A program made the translations under genes and the position numbers. Positions 1 to 6,575 of a stretch of DNA of 60,997 nucleotides are shown piece by piece. The notes below the pieces were generated by a model. That model was not told where the DNA came from. It made no database searches and worked only from the letters and a program-made list of their open reading frames with translations. The number at the start of each line of letters is the position of its first letter. The stretch's first letter is position 1. This stretch comes from a virus. Where the stretch lies: the IMG/VR virus record IMGVR_UViG_3300048591_000195, positions 1 through 60,997 of that record, one strand, 5' to 3'.

Positions 1-458
1 TCAATTACTACACGCTCACCCTTTTTGATCTTTATCTTTTTGCCGTCTTTGGTTACAATCTGAATATCCCTTACGGCTTCTGCGATAATATCGACCGTTC
101 CTTCCCATTCACTTACTGGCATTTTCTTTACCAGCTTATCCCCTACCGAAACAATCTTGAAGCCGATAAACATAGTGTCGCCCTCGGTAAAGAACCGCTT
201 GACGTACTTGGCATCGTTGTAAGCTTTTCGGTATGGCTCCATCATGTCCTTTCCTGATTTCATGTATTCAGGAACAGGAACCTTTCCTTCTTTAGGCAGG
301 GCACCTGTAAGGCAATACTCAAAGTACTGGCCTAACTTCATGGCCTTCGATGGATGGAGTAGTTTTCCATCAACCCAACAATGCCGAATAATGTTTCCGC
401 ACTTGTTTCCCTCAATGTATTCTTTAAAGGCTTTGTAAAATGATTGTGTGATTCTCAT
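1..458 (-). CDS. PD-(D/E)XK-type nuclease, N-terminal part (cut by window edge)
   Basis: The frame starts at ATG 458, whose first bases overlap the TGA of the upstream gene (ATGA), and is open to the window edge (152 codons plus two bases). Residues 36-50 (PSKAMKLGQYFEYCL) resemble the LGxxFE region of RecB/Cas4-like nucleases, and GTVDII at 120-125 matches the GxxD part of the catalytic core. The gene lies one small ORF downstream of the ERF annealing protein, the usual place for a partner exonuclease that resects double-stranded ends. The last two bases (GA) plus C at 60997 make a codon that continues in frame into the ORF at the right edge, so the two pieces are probably one gene of 266 aa. 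The family call comes from motif recognition only. Confidence 0.7.
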   Translation of the reverse strand, partial: MRITQSFYKAFKEYIEGNKCGNIIRHCWVDGKLLHPSKAMKLGQYFEYCLTGALPKEGKVPVPEYMKSGKDMMEPYRKAYNDAKYVKRFFTEGDTMFIGFKIVSVGDKLVKKMPVSEWEGTVDIIAEAVRDIQIVTKDGKKIKIKKGERVVI

Positions 459-640
459 ACAACATCCTTTAAAGCGTCCTTCAATATTTTCAGCTTCGAT
501 ACATCAGCCAATATGCCAACCTTTCGGCTTCCATCTGGAAGGTCAACGACAAAACTAAATTCAGGGCACGTTCCATGAGGGATAAATTCAATCTTCATCC
601 CCGGCTCCGATAACTGTATTGTGGTTCTTTTTCGTGTCAT
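455..640 (-). CDS. small hypothetical protein (61 aa)
   Basis: Short ORF between the ERF gene and the nuclease, with four-base ATGA overlaps on both sides, so it is translationally coupled to both. The sequence begins with basic residues (MTRKRTTIQL) and then reads like a small beta-rich domain (EFSFVVDLPDG, RKVGIL). No family recognised. Its position inside a recombination pair makes an accessory role in recombination possible, but that is context only. Confidence 0.7.
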   Translation of the reverse strand: MTRKRTTIQLSEPGMKIEFIPHGTCPEFSFVVDLPDGSRKVGILADVSKLKILKDALKDVV

Positions 641-1494
641 GGCTTCTTCTTTGATTGTTCGATTATTTCAAGTGCCTTCCTGCGTTCTTCTGACAAATCA
701 AAATGCTTTTCAATCTGTTCAATTGTCAACGGTTCTTTTTTCCCGTTATCAGGATTAACTCCTGATTGCATCCACTTCATACACTTCTTGAATTGTGAAT
801 CGCTCATGTCACGATCATTTACTGGCGGCTTCTTTCCTTCTTTTTCTTTTTTTCCACCATCATTGTCAGTATCAGCCGTAACCAATCCAAGCGCACCAAT
901 CAATGTATAACGCTCCAGGTAGGTAGTAGATGATCCGCGTGACTGAATCGCGTTCTTGAATCCCGAATAATCAACAGGCCCGGTCATTGTGGTTTCTTCT
1001 GAATGGCCTTGCTTATGTGTCAGGATGCACGTAACCTCAATATCTTTGTCGGTAATAATTTCACGTAAAACCTTTTCAAGCTGGCTCAACTTCTTTTTCT
1101 CGAAGTCATGCGCCTGTGCAACCGTGATAATCTGTTCAATTGTGTATGGGGTTTCTTTCTTTAAATCCCTGAATTTGTATTTGTAAGAAAAACCGCATTC
1201 ATACAAAGGTGCCTTAATCACCTCAACAATTTTATCCAGTTCGGCATAGGAGTATGTATTATCATACCCCTTTTTGTTTTTCTTAATCGCTGGAACAATT
1301 GATTGAAATTTGGATAGGGCTTCATCAAAAGCAGCCTTGGCCTGACGGGCCAGCCATTTCTCCTGCAAGGCCATTAGCTTTTCAAGTGTCTCAATACTTG
1401 CCCCTGATTCAATGGCCTTTGCCATCAATGTGTCGGGTGTTTGAATTACCAATGCGGCCTCTGATTGATCTGTTTTTTTAAGTGCTGTTTCCAT
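637..1494 (-). CDS. erf: ERF-family single-strand annealing protein
   Basis: 285 aa. Residues 50-110 contain the ERF-type segment with YSYAELDKIVEVI (81-93) and the P-L-x-x-x-GFSY turn. Residues 185-203 (SRGSSTTYLERYTLIGALG) followed by D-x-D-N-D-G at 208-213 match the characteristic C-terminal motif of the ERF core. ERF proteins bind single-stranded DNA and anneal complementary strands during phage recombination and genome circularisation. The C-terminal third (KKEKEGKKP and onward) is a charged linker plus a small tail domain. A PD-(D/E)XK nuclease sits just downstream, forming an annealase/exonuclease pair. The start is ATG 1494, nine bases downstream of the TCAACTAAC-type leader motif at 1504-1511. 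Confidence 0.9.
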   Translation of the reverse strand: METALKKTDQSEAALVIQTPDTLMAKAIESGASIETLEKLMALQEKWLARQAKAAFDEALSKFQSIVPAIKKNKKGYDNTYSYAELDKIVEVIKAPLYECGFSYKYKFRDLKKETPYTIEQIITVAQAHDFEKKKLSQLEKVLREIITDKDIEVTCILTHKQGHSEETTMTGPVDYSGFKNAIQSRGSSTTYLERYTLIGALGLVTADTDNDGGKKEKEGKKPPVNDRDMSDSQFKKCMKWMQSGVNPDNGKKEPLTIEQIEKHFDLSEERRKALEIIEQSKKKP

Positions 1495-1503
1495 GATTTA
1501 TTT

Positions 1504-1511
1504 GTTAGTTG
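1504..1511 (-). promoter_or_regulatory. leader motif CAACTAAC upstream of erf
   Basis: On the minus strand this reads CAACTAAC, followed by AAATAAATC and the erf ATG. It also supplies the TAA stop of the gene ending at 1505. It is one of at least nine exact minus-strand copies, eight of which sit 8-18 bases upstream of a start codon. Confidence 0.55.
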
Positions 1512-1771
1512 TTTGATTCCATAAATTCGGAATTTTTCCGGTCAAGTTCAAGGTTTTCGAGTAATTTATTCAGCGTGGTTATCTGACGGTTTACCCGCAC
1601 ATTTGTAAGCAGCATTTCAGATATACGCTTACCCGTTAGCCTTGCGTGTTTAGCTGCCCACCATTCAGGGCCAATCACAACCTGATTGTTTGAGAGCAGA
1701 ACCAGGTACTTTGTTTCCTTGCGCCTTAGTTTGCTTTTTAGAGGCTTGTTTGAGCAGGTTTGTATTTTCAT
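1505..1771 (-). CDS. hypothetical protein (88 aa)
   Basis: Small basic N-terminus (KSKLRRKETK) followed by a predicted alpha/beta stretch containing PEWWAAKHARLTGKRISEML and a C-terminal helix (NKLLENLELDR). Not recognised. It overlaps the downstream side of its upstream neighbour by four bases and ends inside the erf leader motif, so it is part of the same transcript as erf. Confidence 0.7.
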   Translation of the reverse strand: MKIQTCSNKPLKSKLRRKETKYLVLLSNNQVVIGPEWWAAKHARLTGKRISEMLLTNVRVNRQITTLNKLLENLELDRKNSEFMESNN

Positions 1772-1962
1772 AGTTCCAAAAGTTTTTTGATTTCAGGGTT
1801 AAAATTGATTGCCGCCAATGTGCTGCCAGCGTCATTTAGGGCTTTATCAATTTCCATCAAACGGGATAAATCAAAACCTGATTCACCGGTTAACGATACT
1901 TTATTAACAATATGCCGAACGTCTTGAATAGCAATGATCTGCTGCTGAATGGTGGTTTTCAT
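1768..1962 (-). CDS. hypothetical protein (64 aa)
   Basis: Short helical protein (QQIIAIQDVRHIVNKVSL; LMEIDKALNDAGSTLAAI). Four-base overlaps with both neighbours. No family recognised. Confidence 0.65.
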   Translation of the reverse strand: MKTTIQQQIIAIQDVRHIVNKVSLTGESGFDLSRLMEIDKALNDAGSTLAAINFNPEIKKLLEL

Positions 1963-2327
1963 TGCTGTAAAAGTTCAGGGTTCTCGTAGATGTTTCCGAT
2001 TACTTCAATGCCATCAGACTGGTTTTTTCGCCAAGCAAAATTCGTATTGTATTGAAAAGCAATAGTTATAATCTTTTCAACTGTATAACCAAAAGCGCCA
2101 TTACAAAACTCAACAACATGATTTGAAATATCAAAACACCTAACAATATCGCCTTCGTAAATGGGCACACCGTTCTTGTCGTGAAGACCGGTGAATTGCA
2201 ATAGTATCCCACACTCAGATATATTAGTAGGAACTCTATGTGCAAATTGATTTGCGGTAAAAGGCTGAGTCATTTTTTCACCCCATCCTTTCTTATACCA
2301 AATTTTGAATTTTATTTCCCTGCTCAT
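1959..2327 (-). CDS. YopX-family protein
   Basis: 122 aa, the usual length. It has the family's hallmark order: N-terminal REIKFKIWYKK, central LLQFTGLHDKNGVPIYEGDI (62-81 region) and C-terminal VIGNIYENPELL. YopX proteins are common in phages and prophages; their biochemical role is unknown. The gene is embedded in a run of small overlapping early genes (ATGA overlaps on both sides). Confidence 0.9.
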   Translation of the reverse strand: MSREIKFKIWYKKGWGEKMTQPFTANQFAHRVPTNISECGILLQFTGLHDKNGVPIYEGDIVRCFDISNHVVEFCNGAFGYTVEKIITIAFQYNTNFAWRKNQSDGIEVIGNIYENPELLQQ

Positions 2328-2509
2328 TTCGTTATTTCAATTTCAATTTTATCCTCCAATTCTTCCAAGTCTCTTATTACACTTTTGTAATCAAAGCCGG
2401 AGTACTTCTGTTGAATCTCCGCTATGTTTCGCGCGGAGGCTAAAAGCATTCTTAAATCCCGCAGACTTTCCTCGTCTCCGGTGATTTGTAGGTTTTCAAA
2501 GGTGGTCAT
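2324..2509 (-). CDS. hypothetical protein (61 aa)
   Basis: Acidic helical small protein (GDEESLRDLRMLLASARNIAE). ATGA overlap with both neighbours supports translation. Function unknown. Confidence 0.65.
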   Translation of the reverse strand: MTTFENLQITGDEESLRDLRMLLASARNIAEIQQKYSGFDYKSVIRDLEELEDKIEIEITK

Positions 2510-3021
2510 TTTAGTAGGGATAAAACAGAATCAGTTAAAAGCTCTCGACATATATTTGCCGTTTCAAGTTGGTTTTTAGTTCGAGCAGCAGCATAAGCAG
2601 CATAAGCAGCATCATCAGCAGCAGCATAAGCAGCATCAGCAGCAGCATAAGCAGCATAAGCAGCATCATCAGCAGCAGCATAAGCAGCATAAGCAGCAGC
2701 AGCATAAGCAGCATCAGCAGCAGCATAAGCAGCATCAGCAGCAGCATCCAGTTCATCGCGTGTGGCTAATCCGTCTGAAAACTTTAACGCTATCTCGCAA
2801 GCTTTTATGGAGCGTTCATCTTTCATTAAATGCCTAACGGTCAAGGCACACTTAGCTTTTGCTTTCGTTAGGATTTTAAAATCAACGTCCAAACGTTTGG
2901 CAAGCCAAAGCATCCAGTCACCGCGTGGACATTCATTCCATGCCTGTTCAAAAGATGAATATTTTGCCCGAAACTCTAAGGCATCACTGCATGGATCAAA
3001 TTTCTCTATTTCATATTTCAT
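2506..3021 (-). CDS. Ala/Tyr/Asp-repeat protein with WxxCPRGDWMLWLA N-terminal motif
   Basis: 171 aa. Residues 1-90 form a globular-looking part (SFEQAWNECPRGDWMLWLA at about 23-41). Residues about 92-146 are a low-complexity run of AAYAAADAAYAA-type units, then a normal C-terminal helix. The repeat units are multiples of three bases, so unit gain or loss changes the length of an Ala-rich helix without breaking the frame. I know phage and Bacteroidota proteins of this general type but no function. ATGA overlap with the downstream gene. Confidence 0.75.
   Translation of the reverse strand: MKYEIEKFDPCSDALEFRAKYSSFEQAWNECPRGDWMLWLAKRLDVDFKILTKAKAKCALTVRHLMKDERSIKACEIALKFSDGLATRDELDAAADAAYAAADAAYAAAAYAAYAAADDAAYAAYAAADAAYAAADDAAYAAYAAARTKNQLETANICRELLTDSVLSLLK
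2584..2749. repeat. trinucleotide-based tandem repeat inside a gene
   Basis: Runs of AGCAGCATAAGCAGCATC and close variants on the plus strand, encoding the Ala/Tyr/Asp repeat of the minus-strand gene. No stop codon appears in at least three of the reading frames across the tract, which explains long shadow ORFs rich in Leu/Met or Ser/Ile. Confidence 0.9.
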
Positions 3022-3022
3022 T

Positions 3023-3217
3023 TCAGTAGGGATTTAGCTTTTTGGATAACAAGGTTCTAATCTCAATAAGCTGTTTACTTTTGAGATAGATATGCCCATT
3101 GCACGAACACGCAACATCATACAAAATTTCCAACGCCTCCTCAAGCTGGGCAATGCGTTTTTCCTGATCCTGATTTTTCTTTATAAGTTGTTCTGCCAGT
3201 TGTTCGTATACTTTCAT
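3023..3217 (-). CDS. hypothetical coiled-coil protein (64 aa)
   Basis: Residues 5-35 (EQLAEQLIKKNQDQEKRIAQ and onward) have a heptad-like coiled-coil pattern, followed by YDVACSCNGHIYL with two close cysteines. ATGA overlap with the upstream gene. Function unknown. Confidence 0.65.
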   Translation of the reverse strand: MKVYEQLAEQLIKKNQDQEKRIAQLEEALEILYDVACSCNGHIYLKSKQLIEIRTLLSKKLNPY

Positions 3218-3627
3218 ATCTTCGATTGTTCATTGTACCATTTGATGAATTCGACTACAGCTTCGTAAGTTGCTTTGATAAGACTTTCATCTTCATGAAG
3301 TGTCATTCTGTTTATTCTTACCATAAACTTCCCTGAGTTATTAAGCATTGCAAATGTCCTCGGATATGCATAATCGTATTCGGTTATGTTTTTATAGCCG
3401 TTATTACTTTTAAATTCCTCATAGTAATACTTTGAAATCTTCTCAACCACAGGCATAAGCCAATCCCATGAGACATCAAAGAAAAATTTACCTTGTTGTT
3501 TTGTTGCCCATAGTGGAGGATTATCGTGATAATATAAATCACCATTAAGTATCTTTTTCCACCCCATAAATTCCGCTATTAGACAATTATTCTCCATAGT
3601 GGCAATCAATTCGTTGTCAGTTTTCAT
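3214..3627 (-). CDS. conserved phage protein, possible ABA-sandwich domain
   Basis: The start chosen is ATG 3627 (137 aa, MKTDNELIATME), not the upstream in-frame codon at 3642, because GGAGG lies about eight bases upstream and the ATG overlaps the TGA of the small gene 3624-3770. The sequence has the pattern IAEFMGWK, then a short aromatic strand region (YYHDNPPLWATK), then SWDWLMPVVEKISKYYYEE. This resembles small phage proteins with an alpha-beta-alpha sandwich. I am unsure of the family, and the function is unknown. Confidence 0.7.
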   Translation of the reverse strand: MKTDNELIATMENNCLIAEFMGWKKILNGDLYYHDNPPLWATKQQGKFFFDVSWDWLMPVVEKISKYYYEEFKSNNGYKNITEYDYAYPRTFAMLNNSGKFMVRINRMTLHEDESLIKATYEAVVEFIKWYNEQSKI

Positions 3628-3770
3628 ATCTGCACCCTCCATAGGTTAGGTAAATATTCTGTAACTATTCCACTAAATACATGAGCGAAAGTATCCGCTT
3701 CTCTTTTGTCGGTTGTGTAGTAAATCCTCCGGGACTTACCGTTCACAAAGTAGGTGTCATCGTAGTTCAT
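3624..3770 (-). CDS. small hypothetical protein (48 aa)
   Basis: ORF starting MNYDDTYFVNGKSRRIYYTT and ending LPNLWRVQI. Its ATG overlaps the TAA of the upstream gene by one base (TAATG), and its TGA overlaps the next ATG (ATGA). A GGAGG near its 3' end serves the next gene. The tight packing on both sides supports a real gene. Function unknown. Confidence 0.65.
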   Translation of the reverse strand: MNYDDTYFVNGKSRRIYYTTDKREADTFAHVFSGIVTEYLPNLWRVQI

Positions 3771-4369
3771 TAGTCAATTCCAATAAAAAAGTTTGTTAAT
3801 TCCCCGCTTGGGGGCGAGTCTATTTCCTGTTCCTGTTCTTGTGGTTTTGGCATATCCTGAATGGCCTCAATAAGTTTTTTCATTTCCCCTAAACATATTG
3901 AAAATCCTTTCTTATAGTACCTAAATGCTCTACTCATAGTGCTTGCTGGATACGTGATCTTGTTAACCATTAATTGCCTTTTAGCTAAATCAATAAAGGT
4001 TGTTTCACCAAAGTAGACTTTTTCATTATCCACCGCAAACATCGAAACAGTAAAATCAAAATTATCAATTGTAGCTTGAGGTGTGTCAAAGAACTTTTTA
4101 ACAAGGTCATAAGTTTTGCCTTTGTGTTTTACCTTCATCCCGTTATCACTTTCCCATTTCACCTCAGCGTTTTGTTTTTTGAAATGGTCTTTGGCTTTAT
4201 TGTATTCTACTTCATTCGGGAAAAACAAATCATAATCTGTTTTAATAGCAATTCCCATAAAGTAATCACGTAAAGCTCCACCAGCAAGCCAGCAATTTAT
4301 ACCAGCCTCTTTAAGCTCGGTAAGTATTATTTTACCGTAACGTTCGACTGCATTATCAAGTTGTATCAT
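3770..4369 (-). CDS. PcnB/CCA-adding-enzyme-like nucleotidyltransferase head domain
   Basis: 199 aa. Residues 28-47 contain the nucleotidyltransferase signature: LAGGALRDYFMG (GG plus RD) followed by TDYDLFF with the metal-binding D-x-D at 45-47. A third acidic position is plausible in NFDFTVSMF, about residues 102-110. The protein has only the catalytic head, without the RNA-binding body of tRNA nucleotidyltransferases. The C-terminus is a Q/E/P-rich tail. Such proteins transfer nucleotides to RNA or to other acceptors; the substrate cannot be told here. One-base overlap with both neighbours. The fold is fairly sure, the role unknown. Confidence 0.75.
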   Translation of the reverse strand: MIQLDNAVERYGKIILTELKEAGINCWLAGGALRDYFMGIAIKTDYDLFFPNEVEYNKAKDHFKKQNAEVKWESDNGMKVKHKGKTYDLVKKFFDTPQATIDNFDFTVSMFAVDNEKVYFGETTFIDLAKRQLMVNKITYPASTMSRAFRYYKKGFSICLGEMKKLIEAIQDMPKPQEQEQEIDSPPSGELTNFFIGID

Positions 4370-4662
4370 CAGTTCAAATGTTCAGTCGTTTCTAAAACCT
4401 CACCGGTGAATGAGTCGATAACCCTATCTATCAGTTCCTCGCGTACCTGATCACGGGCATACTTATCATCCCTAAATGATGCCCACTCGCTATGTGATTT
4501 CCTTTGCCTGTCGGCCTCAGCGTCTACTTCTTTTTCAAGATCGTAGGCCGCACCTACTAAAACGAACTCCTGAGCCTTGCCTTCTTCAATGCAAAATAAA
4601 ACGATGTTTCCGGCATCTATCGAAGCCTCGCATTCTAAGCCTTTAAATTTTACTGTTGTCAT
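4369..4662 (-). CDS. hypothetical protein (97 aa)
   Basis: Begins MTTVKFKGLECEASIDAGNI, then an acidic/basic helical region (KEVDAEADRQRK) and a C-terminal helix (VREELIDRVIDSFTG). No family recognised. It follows the leader motif at 4678-4685 by 15 bases, so it probably has its own translation or transcription signal after the HNH gene. Confidence 0.7.
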   Translation of the reverse strand: MTTVKFKGLECEASIDAGNIVLFCIEEGKAQEFVLVGAAYDLEKEVDAEADRQRKSHSEWASFRDDKYARDQVREELIDRVIDSFTGEVLETTEHLN

Positions 4663-4677
4663 AGTTGTTTGCGTTTT

Positions 4678-4685
4678 GTTAGTTG
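4678..4685 (-). promoter_or_regulatory. leader motif CAACTAAC, 15 bases upstream of ATG 4662
   Basis: Minus strand: TTTCAACTAACAAAACGC before the start. A GC-rich inverted repeat (ACCGG-CCGGT) lies immediately upstream of the motif. Confidence 0.5.
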
Positions 4686-4732
4686 AAACCGGTTCGCGGG
4701 TTGCCGGTGCCCGTCCTGAATGAAGGAAACGA

Positions 4733-5245
4733 TCAAGGAACCTCCTTCCAGGTAATTCTATTAATTATTCGTCTAACATTGGTTCTTGATATTTTAAAAG
4801 CAGAAGCAATCGTTTTAATTGAAACACCTTTATCAAAACAAGATCGTATGCAAATAATAGCATCCTTATTGAGTTTTGTATTCCAATGTGACTCACCAAT
4901 AAATGCTTTAAAGTTTTGCGGATTGCCCCTTCTTTTCCATAACTCAGGAGAGCGCTTCAATGAGTGCTGAATATTTTCAGATGGATTAACCCATTGTAAG
5001 TTTGATAAATTATTATTCAATTTATCAGCATCAATATGATTGACTTGTGGTTTGTTTTCAGGATTAGGAATGAATGCCTCGGCCAATATCCTGTGAACTA
5101 AAAAATTAACACTTTTACGATTGGCATCTTTTAAAACAACCGATTCATACCCACTTTTACTTACGTGAGTTTTAATAGGCTTTAAGGATGGGCTTAAAAT
5201 AAGCCCGTCCTTAGTAATTGAATATTCTCTAAAAAAGACTTTCAT
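4733..5245 (-). CDS. HNH homing endonuclease with C-terminal helix-turn-helix
   Basis: Start chosen at ATG 5245 (MKVFFREYSITKDG, 170 aa), which follows the TGA of the preceding small ORF by one base. An N-terminal NUMOD4-like segment is followed by the HNH core: VHRILAEAF (50-58), VNHIDADKLNNNLSNL (68-83) and the PSENIQHSL region. The C-terminal part (KGVSIKTIASAFKISRTNV) is a helix-turn-helix of the kind that helps target recognition. Free-standing HNH enzymes of this type spread by cutting homing sites in related phages. No intron ends are obvious around it. Confidence 0.85.
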   Translation of the reverse strand: MKVFFREYSITKDGLILSPSLKPIKTHVSKSGYESVVLKDANRKSVNFLVHRILAEAFIPNPENKPQVNHIDADKLNNNLSNLQWVNPSENIQHSLKRSPELWKRRGNPQNFKAFIGESHWNTKLNKDAIICIRSCFDKGVSIKTIASAFKISRTNVRRIINRITWKEVP

Positions 5246-5246
5246 A

Positions 5247-5423
5247 TCAGGAAACACTCAGGAGATTTGAAATTTCCTCAAGATGCCTAACTGTGTTGGC
5301 AATTGTATTATAATCTACCAGCTTATTTGCTTTTTGATTTTCAAAAGAATCTTCATGGAAATTCTTTAACTTATTAGCTACTGATTGAGCCATTTTTGCG
5401 AGTTGCTTTTTACTCTTTTTCAT
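5247..5423 (-). CDS. small hypothetical protein (58 aa), first gene of the early module
   Basis: ORF starting MKKSKKQLAKMAQSVANKLK and ending ISNLLSVS. Highly basic N-terminus, otherwise helical. It is the first minus-strand gene after the long gene-free tract, so it would be the most promoter-proximal early gene. A perfect CGGGG-CCCCG hairpin and the sequence AACTAAAAACG lie just upstream of its ATG. Function unknown. Confidence 0.6.
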   Translation of the reverse strand: MKKSKKQLAKMAQSVANKLKNFHEDSFENQKANKLVDYNTIANTVRHLEEISNLLSVS

Positions 5424-5544
5424 AATGATCGTTTTTAGTTCGGGGAATCGGCCCCGTCCGTTTGTTGTTGATGATTCAAAGTAAAGTATTTTTATTGACT
5501 TTTTAAAATATCCATAAAAATATTTTTCAACTTTTTTTCAGGAA

Positions 5545-5575
5545 TTTGGTTTTTAGGCTGTTTTCTGTACTTTTG
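5545..5575 (+). promoter_or_regulatory. Bacteroidota-type promoter (-33/-7) on the plus strand
   Basis: TTTG at 5545-5548, a 19-base spacer, then TACTTTTG at 5568-5575: an exact match to the TTTG / TAnnTTTG consensus. It points to the right, against all protein genes, and its expected start (about 5580) falls at the base of the first hairpin of the candidate RNA. Confidence 0.55.
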
Positions 5576-5579
5576 AAAC

Positions 5580-5682
5580 GATTGGGGCTGTCTGTATCTG
5601 TTATGGCATTGGCTAATACAGACACCCCAAAAGCATTAAGAGCCGATTTTTTGAGGATGCCACCGAAAAAAGTCGGCTTTTT
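5580..5682 (+). ncRNA. candidate small structured RNA, about 100 nt
   Basis: Starts just after the promoter at 5545-5575. Hairpin 1 pairs 5584-5597 (GGGGCTGTCTGTAT) with 5616-5628 (ATACAGACACCCC): 13 pairs with one bulged C. Hairpin 2 (5641-5678) is a terminator-like stem. A 28-codon ORF (ATG 5603 to TAA 5689) overlaps both hairpins but would end after the terminator, so a coding role is less likely. No known RNA family recognised; it is neither tmRNA, RNase P RNA nor 6S by inspection. Confidence 0.45.
5641..5682 (+). terminator. intrinsic terminator of the plus-strand small RNA
   Basis: AGCCGATTTTTT (5641-5652) pairs with AAAAAAGTCGGCT (5666-5678) with one bulge, followed by a run of five T at 5678-5682. 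The T-run is on the plus strand only. Confidence 0.55.
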
Positions 5683-6011
5683 GCTGTAATAAGTGGTTCG
5701 TTTACGGGAACGCTAAGCCTCGAACAGCAATAACAGGCAAAAAGCAAACCGGTTGAGATAAACTCAGCCATGAGCCCAGAGGACTCACGGCTGGTATAGG
5801 CAGGTGGATAAAATTCCGGGCAATGTACCAAAGGCGACAACCCGGCCGTAAAAAAATGACTCACCTCATTTCACCTGACCCCGGTACGGATTCCGGATGT
5901 TTATCGTCAGCCCGAACGATTTCGGATGCTAACAGGACAAAGATAATGCTTTTTATTCTTGTCTATCCCTAATCGTTAACCGTAACCTTTGTAATGAGGT
6001 TTTACGGATAG
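5681..6011. other. chain of hairpins, possible long structured RNA or origin
   Basis: Stems visible by eye: TTGCT/AGCAA plus GTTCG/CGAAC (5681-5730); CAGCC-TGAG/CTCA-GGCTG (5765-5793); a three-way junction with CAGGTG (5801) pairing CACCTG (5872) around CCGGG/CCCGG (5816/5841) and AAATGA/TCATTT (5854-5871); ATCGT/ACGAT (5903-5920); GACAAaGA/TCTTGTC (5936-5963); CTAT/ATAG around CCGTAA/TTACGG (5963-6011). The strand cannot be decided from pairing alone. Confidence 0.4.
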
Positions 6012-6061
6012 GCCTTAGTGTATCAAGTAACTAAGATAAAGAATCAAAAAAAGAAGTTCAG

Positions 6062-6100
6062 ATAATAAAAAAAAACCCCGGGACATCTCGTGAACCGGGG
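6062..6100 (-). terminator. terminator of the late (structural/lysis) module
   Basis: CCCCGG (6076-6081) pairs with CCGGGG (6095-6100). On the minus strand the stem is followed by a run of nine to ten T. It lies about 40 bases beyond the last late gene (6143). Confidence 0.8.
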
Positions 6101-6142
6101 CTAAACGCATGACAAAACAAAAAAGCTATCAGTACGACAAAC

Positions 6143-6556
6143 CTACAACATCAGAACCAATAAAACAACTATCACTGCACCCTCAATAAACACCACCCTG
6201 AAAAGCTGCTTTATTTTCGATTTAAACGCCTTGCGGTCTATATCGTGTATTTCCTTGGCTAACTCGTATTCGCGCTCCCAGCGGCTTATAACAAACAATA
6301 GCGCCTCGTTTTCGCCATCCTTTAACTGGATAGCCCGTGAATGCCCCGAAACAAGGTTATTCAGGTCGGCTATCTGTATAGCCTGCTCCCGCTGCAATGA
6401 ATCACATACCCGACCTTTTCTGACCTCAAAGACCATAGCATCAAAGACTTTTTCAGGCACCGGAAAGCCCTGGCCCTCGCACGTTTGAACTCCAAAAATG
6501 GAGCAAAACAATAACAGAAAAATAATTCCGACTATTACCCGGTCGGTCTTTGTCAT
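6143..6556 (-). CDS. membrane/secreted protein of the lysis region, two hydrophobic ends
   Basis: Start chosen at ATG 6556 (137 aa) because MTKTDRVIVGIIFLLLFCSI makes a normal signal anchor and AAAGGA precedes it. Other in-frame ATGs lie upstream (6589, 6658). The N-terminal hydrophobic segment ends near GVQTCEGQG, the middle is helical and soluble, and the C-terminus is a second hydrophobic segment (VVFIEGAVIVVLLVLML). Last gene of the late module, next to a spanin-like gene and downstream of holin and amidase genes, so a part in lysis (spanin or holin partner) is a reasonable guess. Confidence 0.6.
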   Translation of the reverse strand: MTKTDRVIVGIIFLLLFCSIFGVQTCEGQGFPVPEKVFDAMVFEVRKGRVCDSLQREQAIQIADLNNLVSGHSRAIQLKDGENEALLFVISRWEREYELAKEIHDIDRKAFKSKIKQLFRVVFIEGAVIVVLLVLML

Positions 6557-6575
6557 TTCCTTTTCGTGCCTTTCT

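Larger units (their letters stand above)
5424..6142. other. gene-free control region between late and early modules
   Basis: About 720 bases without a convincing protein gene. Contents from left to right: an AT-rich stretch (5477-5560), a plus-strand promoter-like sequence (5545-5575), two hairpins forming a candidate small RNA (5580-5682), a chain of further hairpins (5681-6011), and the late-module terminator (6062-6100, minus strand). A perfect minus-strand TATCTTTG (-7-like) lies at 5938-5945 but without a clear -33 partner. The region could also hold a replication origin or the early promoter; I cannot tell which. Confidence 0.6.

Noticed and set aside
2584-2749. CRISPR-like repeat array
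   Set aside because: The repeats are short, directly adjacent and coding; there are no spacers.
2535-2769. Leu/Met-rich and Ser/Ile-rich ORFs
   Set aside because: Shadow frames of the Ala/Tyr repeat; low-complexity composition only.
4733-5245. HNH gene as part of a self-splicing intron
   Set aside because: No intron core structure nearby and no interrupted host gene on either side; treated as free-standing.
5603-5689. Plus-strand 28-codon ORF after the consensus promoter
   Set aside because: It would end beyond the terminator hairpin and has no ribosome site; the RNA reading is simpler. Kept only as a remark.
5613-5864. Minus-strand 83-codon ORF in the control region
   Set aside because: It runs through the terminator and several hairpins, has odd composition and no coupling to neighbours.
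5580-6060. tmRNA, RNase P RNA or group I/II intron
   Set aside because: No tag frame with Ala-Leu-Ala-Ala end, no TpsiC arm with CCA, no RNase P core box and no group I P7/J8-7 or group II domain V sequence seen.
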